DNA from: CAKZNE01 sp002695025
Lineage (GTDB): Bacteria; Bacteroidota; Bacteroidia; Flavobacteriales; Schleiferiaceae
Length of the DNA: 64,000 nt
Direction: 5' to 3'
Assembly: GCA_913043285.1 (NCBI GenBank)
Contig: CAJWML010000015.1
Location: 1 to 64,000, forward strand
The translations under genes and the position numbers were made by a program. Below the pieces are notes generated by a model. The model saw nothing but the letters and a program-made list of their open reading frames with translations. It had not been told where the DNA came from and did not search any database. Within the stretch, counting starts at the first letter, position 1. Each line of letters starts with the position of its first letter. Below, piece by piece: positions 1-7,164 of this stretch.

Positions 1-25
1 AAAGTTCTTGGAAAGGAAGAAAGGG

Positions 26-332
26 ACCGTCTGAATGGGTGCGTAGCACCCGTATTGAAGACTGCGCGCAGGGCATTATAGCTTTAGGAATAGTGTCGCC
101 CTTCGATACACCCCTTTGGGGCACTCAGTGTAACACCCCAAATAAGTAGACAAGCACAGAACCCTGTCCGTCTGAGTGTCTCACCCCAGCGCGATGTATC
201 GAAGACCAACGGGGCAACCCAAATACTATATAAACCAGAAAACCCCGGTCCGTCTGAGTGATCCCGGTTTTCCGGGATCGTATCGAAGACCCGGCCGGGA
301 GTTAATACCCATACCGTGTCGCCCCGCAACAT
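26..332. repeat. Composite hairpin repeat, copy 1
   Basis: This copy fills most of the 514-base gene-free stretch at the left end. It is built of short units in both orientations. Each unit has a constant frame (CTTCGATAC on one side, ACTCAG on the other, or their complements GTATCGAAG and CTGAGT) around a variable self-complementary core. Units seen: 26-62 (core GGGTGCGTAGCACCC, frame slightly degenerate), 93-146 (CCCCTTTGGGG), 166-207 (core degenerate, ending GCGCGA), 247-291 (ATCCCGG-TTTT-CCGGGAT), and a truncated unit at about 315-331. Spacers between units are also shared with the other copies. Bases 333-514 hold no recognisable element apart from the leader of the gene at 515. Reading frames through the repeat are not genes. 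Confidence 0.85.
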
Positions 333-514
333 GATAGCGTGCTGAACACGTGCGGTTTGGGCGCTTTAGCGTACGCCTTGGAATTGTAGCCCTGCTACAC
401 CTTATTTTGTATAAACCAGGCTCAGCGAAAACTAATCCGCCATTCAATCAACAGGAAGAGAAGCGTACCTTAGAAAGAACCTATAATCCCCTTTTCTCTA
501 AAAAATCCTGAATT

Positions 515-1978
515 ATGAAAACTTCTACAACTCTTTTCTGGGCTTCCCTTCTATCGTGCTTTACCATTGGCGCCCGGGCCCAACAGCTCACCGAAGCCGT
601 TATTTCGGCTGGTAAGGTAAGCACCTTCTCCTATGAGGTGGTCCAGCCTTTTGACCTTGCGGACTCCCTGGTGGGCGTGATGTATATCCGTAAGAATACC
701 CCCCAATGGCAACAGGAAATATACCTTTACCGTAAACAAGACCTGAGCCTCTTCAAAAAATGGGTGCACAGCCCGGTGAACAGCGGGCCGGTGGCCCAGC
801 GAGCCTTTCAGAATGCCCAACAGGAACTGTGTTTTTACACCAACAGCTATTACGGGGATGTCAATCATATTAACATCAGCCGTGTAAACGGTGCCACACT
901 GGACAGGAATTATGTAAACTTCCAGGTGCCCGGGCATTACCGGAAAGGTTTTTTGTACGTTAACGGTGAACTGGTGTTGACTGGGAGGGCCCAGGGGCCT
1001 GACCTGGATACCATACACCTGGAGGTATACGACCTTAACGGGCAGCGGTTGCGGCACAAGTCCTATACCAGCACCGGGGATCCCTTTCCCGATGGCCCCC
1101 TCAATACCTATACGATTTCTGATCCCAAACTACACCCGCTAAGCGGAGAACTGGTATTTGTGGAAGGGAGGGGTTGCAATTACACCATCGTATCTTTAAA
1201 CAGCCTTGACATACTGGAGAGCCAGCGTGATACCAACTATTTTGGGGGTACAGAACAACTCTTAGGCACCGTCAATTTTGAGCTTACTCCCCAAGGTGTG
1301 GAATGTGGAGGCTTCGGCTGGTCCAGGGATTACCCGGTCGGAAATGATTTTGACCTTCAATTCCATCATGCCTTTCGCCAGTGGGGAGATACCAACGTCA
1401 CCAAAAGCCTTATGGGCCCGCACCAGGTAGATAATATAGCCCGCGATTTTAAGATGGATAAGGCCCTTGCCACCCGTTTTTTAGCGGGAGCCTTGCCCTT
1501 TGATGGCTATAATATTCCCAAAGCCGAACAGCGGGAGGTGCTGTTGTATCGCCTTAACGTCCACGGTACGGATAGTATCCTGCTCTACGGACAAAAGAAT
1601 CATGTTCCCTATTGGATCCATCCCGATGAAGGTGGAGACGTGTTTTTATTTTCCACCTACACAGAATCCTGGACTACAGATACTACCTATTACCTGTTCA
1701 CCAAGATCCCCGGTTTTGCCATCTCCCTCATTGAGGAAGGTAAAACACAGGGAAGCATTGAGTTGTACCCCAACCCCACCACCGATTACCTCCATATAGA
1801 CCGCCTGCGGGAAGAAGTGCTGCAGATGGAGATCTACAGCCAGTCCGGACAATTGCTCAAAAGCACCCCCGTTACCCAAGATTTGGTAGATATCCGGGAC
1901 CTATCCCCAGGGCTGTACATTGTAGTAGTGACCAACCCCCAGGGCCAACGCTCCCAGGTATTGGTAAAGAAAGAGTGA
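515..1978 (+). CDS. T9SS type A sorting domain-containing secreted protein, function unknown
   Basis: A 487-residue exported protein. Residues 1-22 form a signal peptide ending ARA-Q. The last 70 or so residues are a type A T9SS C-terminal domain: it starts with ELYPNPTTDYLHI, continues with a QSGQLLKS turn and DLSPGLYIV, and ends in a short basic tail (VLVKKE). Such domains direct crossing of the outer membrane by T9SS and are then cleaved off. The middle 390 residues are rich in Tyr, Asp and aromatic beta-strand segments and may form a propeller-like fold, but I recognise no enzyme motif. The ATG follows an A-rich leader and gives an ideal signal peptide. The gene is bracketed by copies 1 and 2 of the composite repeat, so it is probably transcribed alone. 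Confidence 0.85.
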   Translation: MKTSTTLFWASLLSCFTIGARAQQLTEAVISAGKVSTFSYEVVQPFDLADSLVGVMYIRKNTPQWQQEIYLYRKQDLSLFKKWVHSPVNSGPVAQRAFQNAQQELCFYTNSYYGDVNHINISRVNGATLDRNYVNFQVPGHYRKGFLYVNGELVLTGRAQGPDLDTIHLEVYDLNGQRLRHKSYTSTGDPFPDGPLNTYTISDPKLHPLSGELVFVEGRGCNYTIVSLNSLDILESQRDTNYFGGTEQLLGTVNFELTPQGVECGGFGWSRDYPVGNDFDLQFHHAFRQWGDTNVTKSLMGPHQVDNIARDFKMDKALATRFLAGALPFDGYNIPKAEQREVLLYRLNVHGTDSILLYGQKNHVPYWIHPDEGGDVFLFSTYTESWTTDTTYYLFTKIPGFAISLIEEGKTQGSIELYPNPTTDYLHIDRLREEVLQMEIYSQSGQLLKSTPVTQDLVDIRDLSPGLYIVVVTNPQGQRSQVLVKKE

Positions 1979-1983
1979 GGTAT

Positions 1984-2280
1984 AGTGTCGCCCTTCGATA
2001 CACCCCTTGCGGGGTACTCAGGGTGACACCCAAATAAGTAGACAAGCAAACACCCCCGTCCGTCTGAGTGATCCCGGTTTTCCGGGATCGTATCGAAGAC
2101 CCGGCCGGGAGTCAATATTCGTACCGTGTTGCCCTTCGATACACCCCTTTGGGGCACTCAGGGTGACACCCCAAATAAGTCGATAAGAAAACAACCCCCT
2201 GTCCGTCTGAGTGTCGCGCCCCAGCGCGATGTATCGAAGACCAGGGGGCAACCCAAATAAAATATAAACCAGAAACCCCC
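1984..2280. repeat. Composite hairpin repeat, copy 2
   Basis: Second and most regular copy, beginning 6 bases after the stop at 1978. Four units alternate in orientation: 1985-2030 (core ACCCCTTGCGGGGT), 2058-2101 (ATCCCGG-TTTT-CCGGGAT), 2126-2174 (CCCCTTTGGGG) and 2200-2242 (TCGCGC-CCCA-GCGCGA). The spacer AAATAAGTAGACAAG follows the first unit and reappears (AAATAAGTCGATAAG) after the third. The block ends with GGGGCAACCCAAATA and an AT-rich stretch also present in copy 1. The remaining gene-free bases up to 2414 are AT-rich leader of the next gene. The hairpins could act as transcription terminators for the gene at 515. Confidence 0.88.
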
Positions 2281-2414
2281 CCTTCCGTATTTTAATTTAA
2301 AGTGATGTAAAAAGTACCCTTGAACCGAGTAACTTTCTCTATCTTAAAATAGATACTATTCCAGCCTCCTGAAGGATGAGGCTATTTTAAAATCCAAACC
2401 AAAAAAACCAAACC

Positions 2415-4703
2415 ATGAAAACTGTATTCGGCCTGCTGGTATTTGTGGGTATCACCAATCTGTATGCTCAAATTCCCATAGTTTTTGCCACCGATTATAC
2501 CGGCATTCATAATGATGGAACATCCATCAGCCGTACCAATTGGAAAAACTTCTTATTAGCAACCTCCGATTTGAGTGTTTATTTCCCACAAGGAACCTAT
2601 AATCTTTCGGATAGTACCGAGGACTTAGAATTGACCATAAACCTCCATTGGTTTGGCGAAGGCGATAAAACGGTTATACAGAACATGGCCTTAAGGCCTA
2701 AGGGTGACGTACACCTTTACCGGATGAAATGGAAAGATTGCCCCATTATATTCCGCTTTGACTCTAATGACACGCTGCCCACTCATACCCCAAATTTTTT
2801 CGCACAAGACATTAGCTTACAGAGTTGCCAAATGTTCATACGGAACACAGGGAGTTTCAACCCCCAGAAATTTAACGAGGTCTCCATCCGGAATTTCAGG
2901 ATGGACACTATCGACACCAATAGCAGTGGAGGGTCTGGGGCCTTTATCCAATGGGGCAATGCGTTTAAACGCATGCATATAGAAGATGGGTTGATTCAGT
3001 ACAATACCGACAGCAGTTATAAATCCGTATTAGCGATTTCCGGGATGGATGGGAGCTCCCGGAGGAGCGATACCAGCGTAACCGTACGAAACCTTGAATT
3101 CAGCAATATCTATATCAATGCCACCCATGCTCCCACGGAGGTGATCACCAACATCCAGCTGATGAGCATTAATGGAGAAGGGGCTAATGTATTAACCGAT
3201 GGTATTAGCGTGCACGACTGCAACCTGCCGCAATTTGATTTGAGAGGGTCCGGAAGTACCATTACCATGCGCAACTGGGATGTAGAGGTGGATAAAGTGG
3301 TGAAAACGGCTACAAATACCCAGTATCTTCTTATCAATAAAAGTAGAGGACCCGCCTATGAGTATGCGCTTACTATTGAAAACTGCCATATAAACCTGGC
3401 CTTGGGAGATGGCCCTGGCGGAGGAGGTAAAATGAGTTTCATGTACTTTGAGAATGAGGGAAACCGCCAGATATTGGATTCAGAGCTGTTAATGGAAGGG
3501 GGAGCAGGTGTATCCGGCATTCGAATGAAAGTAGGGGAGAAAAAATCCTACTACAATACCCTGACCGTGGATGGTTCCAGTATTAGAAGCTACGGACCTG
3601 CCGGCAACCAGGCCTTTTGGATAAATGATGATATTGACCGGGTTACTGTATCCAATAGCACCATTGAAGGCTCCTCAAGTATATATGGTTTTGATGGCGA
3701 TACCACCACCGCCAGGGAGTACCATTTTCATAACGTTCTGTTCCTGGATGGTTTTCAATCACCAGCACAAAGGGATATTGAAGTACTGAAGATCAGCAAC
3801 TGCACATTTAATGGTGTGAGCCGGTACAATTTTACCTCCACTAAATCCACCATTTTAACCAACACCACGTTTACCGATGACAGCAGTACCGTGCCTGATG
3901 CCGGAACCGTGGATATAAATTTTGAATTTGGAAAGGCCAGGTCCGTGAAATGGGAACATACTTTCTTTAACCTGAACCGTCACCGAAGAATGGGCACCAT
4001 TGACCATGAATTTGCGGACTCTGGGTTGGATACCCTTCTGTTTAACAACAATACCGGAAAAATAAATGGTCGCGGAACCAATGCCATCCAGGTACCTGTA
4101 AGAGTAGATTCCGTATCGTACTTAGAGCTGAAAAATAACCATCTGAGCTTTGGAGGTACCGCTGAGCCCGCTAACGTTTACCTGGCTCGAATAGGAGATG
4201 CCGTTACGGATCTTTACGTTGCAGATAACGTAGTAATGATGGGAGATGGGTCGGACATTGACTATCTTCTCGCTGGTACAGGAACTGTTTCCAGCGTCCG
4301 CACATGGAATAATAAGGGGTACACTGATTTTACGAGTATGAATGTTGCCATCACGGCTTTTGACACCATACAAACCACCCATTTGAAGGATATGGATAAT
4401 GTTCCCTACGCTAAGGTTCCCAGGCTGGTTCAGTCGGGCATTTCCAGGAACTTTAATGCCGATGATATTGGTCAGATAATAAGAGAAACCACAGCGCTGA
4501 CCTTTACCATTCCCTTTGACTTTGAAGATATGCACCTGGGTGATCAGATAGTTTTAGCGAATGGGGGTTGTGTAAAGCTTACGGTTAAAGCTGCTTCAGG
4601 GGTTACCTTAAATGGTACTTCCGAAGGTTTCGAAATATTAACCGGGCCCTATAAACGTGGGGTACTGATTAAAGTGGCTGCCAATACCTACGAACTCTAT
4701 TAA
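2415..4703 (+). CDS. Secreted right-handed beta-helix protein with a phage-tail-like C-terminal domain
   Basis: A 762-residue exported protein with a signal peptide (cleavage near YAQ-IPIVFA, about residue 19). Residues 20-60 (DYTGIHNDGTSISRTNW) resemble the N-terminal cap of pectate-lyase-like beta-helices; about 90-640 is a long series of strands with repeated N-rich turns (SNSTIEG, ISNCTFNG, LTNTTFTD), typical of a parallel beta-helix. Unlike its neighbours it has no T9SS sorting domain. The last 85 residues (GQIIRETTALTFTIP, then HLGDQIVL, GVTLNG, and LIKVAANTYELY at the end) resemble the small beta-sandwich that ends many phage tail-fibre proteins. A polysaccharide-binding or lyase role is possible, but I see no catalytic motif. 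Composite-repeat copies lie on both sides. Confidence 0.75.
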   Translation: MKTVFGLLVFVGITNLYAQIPIVFATDYTGIHNDGTSISRTNWKNFLLATSDLSVYFPQGTYNLSDSTEDLELTINLHWFGEGDKTVIQNMALRPKGDVHLYRMKWKDCPIIFRFDSNDTLPTHTPNFFAQDISLQSCQMFIRNTGSFNPQKFNEVSIRNFRMDTIDTNSSGGSGAFIQWGNAFKRMHIEDGLIQYNTDSSYKSVLAISGMDGSSRRSDTSVTVRNLEFSNIYINATHAPTEVITNIQLMSINGEGANVLTDGISVHDCNLPQFDLRGSGSTITMRNWDVEVDKVVKTATNTQYLLINKSRGPAYEYALTIENCHINLALGDGPGGGGKMSFMYFENEGNRQILDSELLMEGGAGVSGIRMKVGEKKSYYNTLTVDGSSIRSYGPAGNQAFWINDDIDRVTVSNSTIEGSSSIYGFDGDTTTAREYHFHNVLFLDGFQSPAQRDIEVLKISNCTFNGVSRYNFTSTKSTILTNTTFTDDSSTVPDAGTVDINFEFGKARSVKWEHTFFNLNRHRRMGTIDHEFADSGLDTLLFNNNTGKINGRGTNAIQVPVRVDSVSYLELKNNHLSFGGTAEPANVYLARIGDAVTDLYVADNVVMMGDGSDIDYLLAGTGTVSSVRTWNNKGYTDFTSMNVAITAFDTIQTTHLKDMDNVPYAKVPRLVQSGISRNFNADDIGQIIRETTALTFTIPFDFEDMHLGDQIVLANGGCVKLTVKAASGVTLNGTSEGFEILTGPYKRGVLIKVAANTYELY

Positions 4704-4726
4704 GGGTGTGCAAAGGTAGAGTGGTG

Positions 4727-4952
4727 GTGCCGCCCTTCGATACTTTTCACTCCTGCTGCCGCAGGCCTGAAAAACTCAGGGTGACACCCCAAATAAGTAG
4801 ATAAGAAAACAACTCCCCGTCCGTCTGAGTGATCCCGGTTTTCCGGGGATTGTATCGAAGACCCGGTCGGGAGTCAGTACCCGCACCGTGCCGCCCTTCG
4901 ATACTTTTCACCCCTGCTGCCGCAGGATTGAAAAACTCAGGGTGACACCAAA
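4727..4952. repeat. Composite hairpin repeat, copy 3
   Basis: Third copy, filling most of the 291-base gap between the beta-helix gene and the DUF2892 gene. Three units: 4727-4790 (core with CCTGC-TGCC-GCAGG inside outer arms TTTTCA/TGAAAA), 4819-4862 (ATCCCGG-TTTT-CCGGGGAT) and 4887-4950 (the CCTGC-TGCC-GCAGG core again). The frame sequences and spacers match copies 1 and 2, but the first core type is exchanged for a longer hairpin. Sited between convergent genes, the hairpins could end transcription from both sides. Confidence 0.88.
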
Positions 4953-4994
4953 ATAGCGACTAAAAAATGAAAATGTACGGAAGCTGTTCCGGGG

Positions 4995-5282
4995 CTATTT
5001 AACCGGTTCCGCAGCCTTTACCAACGTACGGGCTGCCTTATTCTCCACCTTTTGCAATCTTTTCACCACAGAACAGTGGCCGGTGGCCCCACGGAATAAC
5101 ATATAGGCCCCTACCAGGCCGGTGGCAATGCTGCGGCTGGATTTAGCGCTGGCCAGCAGGGCCGCCCCGGAGAGCAGGGAAACCATACGCTCGTTGAATT
5201 CCACGTTTTTTTCCAGGCCATCCACCCAGTTGCGGAAAGCCTGGAAATTTTCTTGTATATCTTCTCGGTTGATGAGGGGCAT
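4995..5282 (-). CDS. DUF2892 (YgaP-like) small membrane protein
   Basis: A 95-residue protein. Residues 27-85 fit the DUF2892 family: an N..ER motif (FNERMVSLLSGAALL), two hydrophobic segments (about 34-46 and 53-66), and a GATGHC motif matching the usual G.TG.C before the last helix. Family members are inner-membrane hairpins, sometimes attached to rhodanese domains as in YgaP. There is no rhodanese here; the N-terminal 25 residues are a charged amphipathic stretch instead. It is the last gene of a minus-strand group behind the cold-shock gene, but a 93-base gap with two hairpins separates them, so it may be transcribed on its own. A perfect 16-base palindrome sits just upstream of its start. 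Confidence 0.72.
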   Translation of the reverse strand: MPLINREDIQENFQAFRNWVDGLEKNVEFNERMVSLLSGAALLASAKSSRSIATGLVGAYMLFRGATGHCSVVKRLQKVENKAARTLVKAAEPVK

Positions 5283-5293
5283 AGTAACGTCTT

Positions 5294-5309
5294 TTCCTTA
5301 ATTAAGGAA
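5294..5309. promoter_or_regulatory. Perfect 16-bp palindrome upstream of the DUF2892 gene
   Basis: TTCCTTAATTAAGGAA reads the same on both strands and ends 12 bases before the start codon of the DUF2892 gene. The position fits an operator or a 5' mRNA hairpin. No second copy was noticed in the window. Confidence 0.35.
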
Positions 5310-5337
5310 GGGACGGCAAAAAATGTTCAAAAGGCAG

Positions 5338-5356
5338 ACTATCCAAAAAGGATAGT
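5338..5356 (-). terminator. Hairpin downstream of the cold-shock gene
   Basis: ACTATCC and GGATAGT pair around a five-base loop (TTTTT on the transcribed minus strand). It is the second of two hairpins behind the cold-shock gene. It lacks a clean U-tract right after the stem, so it may be an RNA-stability or processing hairpin rather than a canonical intrinsic terminator. Confidence 0.45.
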
Positions 5357-5357
5357 T

Positions 5358-5396
5358 GTAAAAGTAGCTGCGAACCTAGTTGCGCAGCACTTTTAC
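5358..5396 (-). terminator. Long inverted repeat spanning the cold-shock gene stop codon
   Basis: Arms GTAAAAGT-(A)-GCTGCG (5358-5372) and CGCAGC-ACTTTTAC (5383-5396) pair over 14 bases with one bulged base and a 10-base loop. The stop codon (5376-5378) lies in the loop and one arm encodes the last residues of the cold-shock protein. No U-tract follows. Confidence 0.5.
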
Positions 5397-5828
5397 CTTA
5401 AGAGCAATGGGTCCTTTGGGGCCTTTTCCTATCTCAAAACTCACCATATTCTGCTCTACAATAGGCTCCGTAAGGTTGTTGTTGTGCACAAAAATACTCT
5501 CCTGGGTAGCCTTGTCCTTTATAAAGCCAAAACCCTTGCTGGCATTGTAAAAGGTAACCACACCTTTGCGCTCAACCTCCATCTCTTCCTCTTCCATGCG
5601 GTCCTCCTTCTTCGGTACACCCAGCACAATGTCATCAGCCTTTACCTTGTCTGCAGGCGGGGGAGGGGTGGAGGAAAAGTTTCCGTATTTGTCCACGTAA
5701 GTGATGTTATCACCCTTAGGGTCGCTGTTGGCCTGGCGCTCTTCTTTGCGTTTGGCTTTAGCTTCCTTGCGTTTTTGTTTCTTTTTTTCTCGTTCTTTTT
5801 TACCAAAAGTTTCCTGAGATCTTCCCAT
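5376..5828 (-). CDS. Cold-shock domain protein with a basic N-terminal extension
   Basis: A 150-residue protein in two parts. Residues 1-85 are highly charged and disordered, with runs of K, R and E (KKEREKKKQKRKEAKAKRK) and a proline stretch. Residues 87-150 are a CspA-type cold-shock domain with RNP1 (KGFGFI) and RNP2 (SIFVHN) for binding single-stranded RNA or DNA. The basic tail probably adds non-specific RNA affinity. It starts 15 bases after the stop of the DEAD-box helicase on the same strand, so the two are very likely cotranscribed and act together in unfolding mRNA or rRNA at low temperature. The inverted repeat over its stop codon suggests a defined 3' end. Confidence 0.88.
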   Translation of the reverse strand: MGRSQETFGKKEREKKKQKRKEAKAKRKEERQANSDPKGDNITYVDKYGNFSSTPPPPADKVKADDIVLGVPKKEDRMEEEEMEVERKGVVTFYNASKGFGFIKDKATQESIFVHNNNLTEPIVEQNMVSFEIGKGPKGPIALKVKVLRN

Positions 5829-5843
5829 AGATCAATACTAGTT

Positions 5844-7046
5844 TTAATTAAGAAATGTGTAGGCCTTACCGGTTTTTCCAGCCCTTCCGGTACGTCCAAT
5901 ACGATGAATATAACTGTCCAGGCTGGAGGGCATCTGGTAGTTGATCACGTGGGTAACGTCTGAAACGTCAAGGCCACGTGCGGCCACATCCGTAGCTACC
6001 AGCACCTGTACCTGCCCGCTTTTAAAGCGTTTTAAAGCTCTTTGGCGGTAGTTCTGTGATTTGTTGCCGTGAATCTCATCTGAGGTAATGCCGCTCTTTT
6101 CCAGCTGACGGTTTACGCGGCTTACCCAACGCTTGGTCTCGGCAAAAATGAGCACTTTGTCAAAGTCCGGACGGGCCAGCATTTCCAGTAGTACCTGGAA
6201 TTTATTCTCGCCCTCTGCTACTTTAATGATCTCCTGATCAATATGTTCATTGGTGGTTTCGCCACTGCTCACCTTCACCTCCACCGGTTTTTTCAGCAAC
6301 TGGTCAATAAACACCTGCTGCTGTTTATCCAGGGTAGCGGAAAAGAGCATGGTTTGCTGGCGCTGAGGGATGGCCTCGGCAATACGCATCACCTCCTTGT
6401 TAAAGCCCATGTCCAGCATGCGGTCAAACTCATCCAGTATCAATATGCTGAAATCATTGAAGCGCAGGGCTTTCCTTTGCTGGAGGTCTTTGAGGCGGCC
6501 AGGGGTACCCACCACCAGGTGACTTTTCCTGCGCAGGGTCTGCAAGTCGCGGTTAATGTTGGTGCCGCCAATAAAGCAGGCACTGTACAGTTTAAGGCCG
6601 GCAGTAAGGCCTTTGAACTCCTCTTCCACCTGCACGGCCAGTTCACGGGTAGGTACCAGAACCAGGGCCTGGAAATCACCCTTCTCCTGCAGCATGCGGT
6701 GAATAAGCGGAATTAAAAAGGCAGCCGTTTTACCGGTACCGGTCTGGGCAATGCCCAGCAGGTCACGGCCCGCCAATAAGGCATCCAGGGTTTTGTCCTG
6801 GATCTCCGTAGGAGTATCAAAACCCTTGCGGGCGATGTTGCTTTTCAGAGCCTTATGCACCGGAACATCCGCAAAGGTGCGGGAAGCACGGTACGGTTCT
6901 GTAGGTGCCTGGGGCATGGCCTTTTGGGTAAGCAGGTCCACATCAATGCTGCTCTGCTTTTTCCTGGACCGCTTTTGCGGGGCATTATTGGTATTTCTTT
7001 TAGGACCGGCCTTTCTGGAGGCGGGTCGCTTATGGGTTGTATTCAT
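5844..7046 (-). CDS. DEAD-box RNA helicase (RhlE-like)
   Basis: A 400-residue ATP-dependent RNA helicase. After a basic, disordered N-terminus (about 1-60) come the Q motif (GFDTPTEIQ), Walker A (AQTGTGKT), PTRELA, the DEAD motif in the variant form LDEFD, SAT, and in the second RecA domain VATDVAARGLD and HRIGRTGRAG. The protein stops only about 11 residues after motif VI (KTGKAYTFLN), so the usual C-terminal extension is absent. Helicases of this type remodel rRNA and mRNA, especially in the cold. RNA-targeting function may come from the basic N-terminus and from the cold-shock protein encoded 15 bases downstream. I see no frameshift that would restore a longer tail. Confidence 0.93.
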   Translation of the reverse strand: MNTTHKRPASRKAGPKRNTNNAPQKRSRKKQSSIDVDLLTQKAMPQAPTEPYRASRTFADVPVHKALKSNIARKGFDTPTEIQDKTLDALLAGRDLLGIAQTGTGKTAAFLIPLIHRMLQEKGDFQALVLVPTRELAVQVEEEFKGLTAGLKLYSACFIGGTNINRDLQTLRRKSHLVVGTPGRLKDLQQRKALRFNDFSILILDEFDRMLDMGFNKEVMRIAEAIPQRQQTMLFSATLDKQQQVFIDQLLKKPVEVKVSSGETTNEHIDQEIIKVAEGENKFQVLLEMLARPDFDKVLIFAETKRWVSRVNRQLEKSGITSDEIHGNKSQNYRQRALKRFKSGQVQVLVATDVAARGLDVSDVTHVINYQMPSSLDSYIHRIGRTGRAGKTGKAYTFLN

Positions 7047-7164
7047 AATGAGTTTTTAAAGGTGGGCCGCAGTATTGTTAGGTGGGCCCCATACTGGTTT
7101 TGTGGCAGAGCCACTTTTACGGCAAAAGCCGTGTTCTTAAATAAATGAAGGCGTTGGCAAAGGC

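Noticed and set aside
84..447. Minus-strand reading frames through the left-end repeat
   Set aside because: They translate the hairpin repeat itself; near-identical peptides appear from copy 2 at 1834-2251, and none has gene-like features.
2415..4703. Prophage origin for the beta-helix gene
   Set aside because: Only the C-terminal domain is phage-like; there is a signal peptide and no phage gene nearby.
5829..5843. Possible frameshift at the end of the DEAD-box helicase
   Set aside because: No continuation resembling a helicase C-terminus is found in other frames; the next gene starts 15 bases on.
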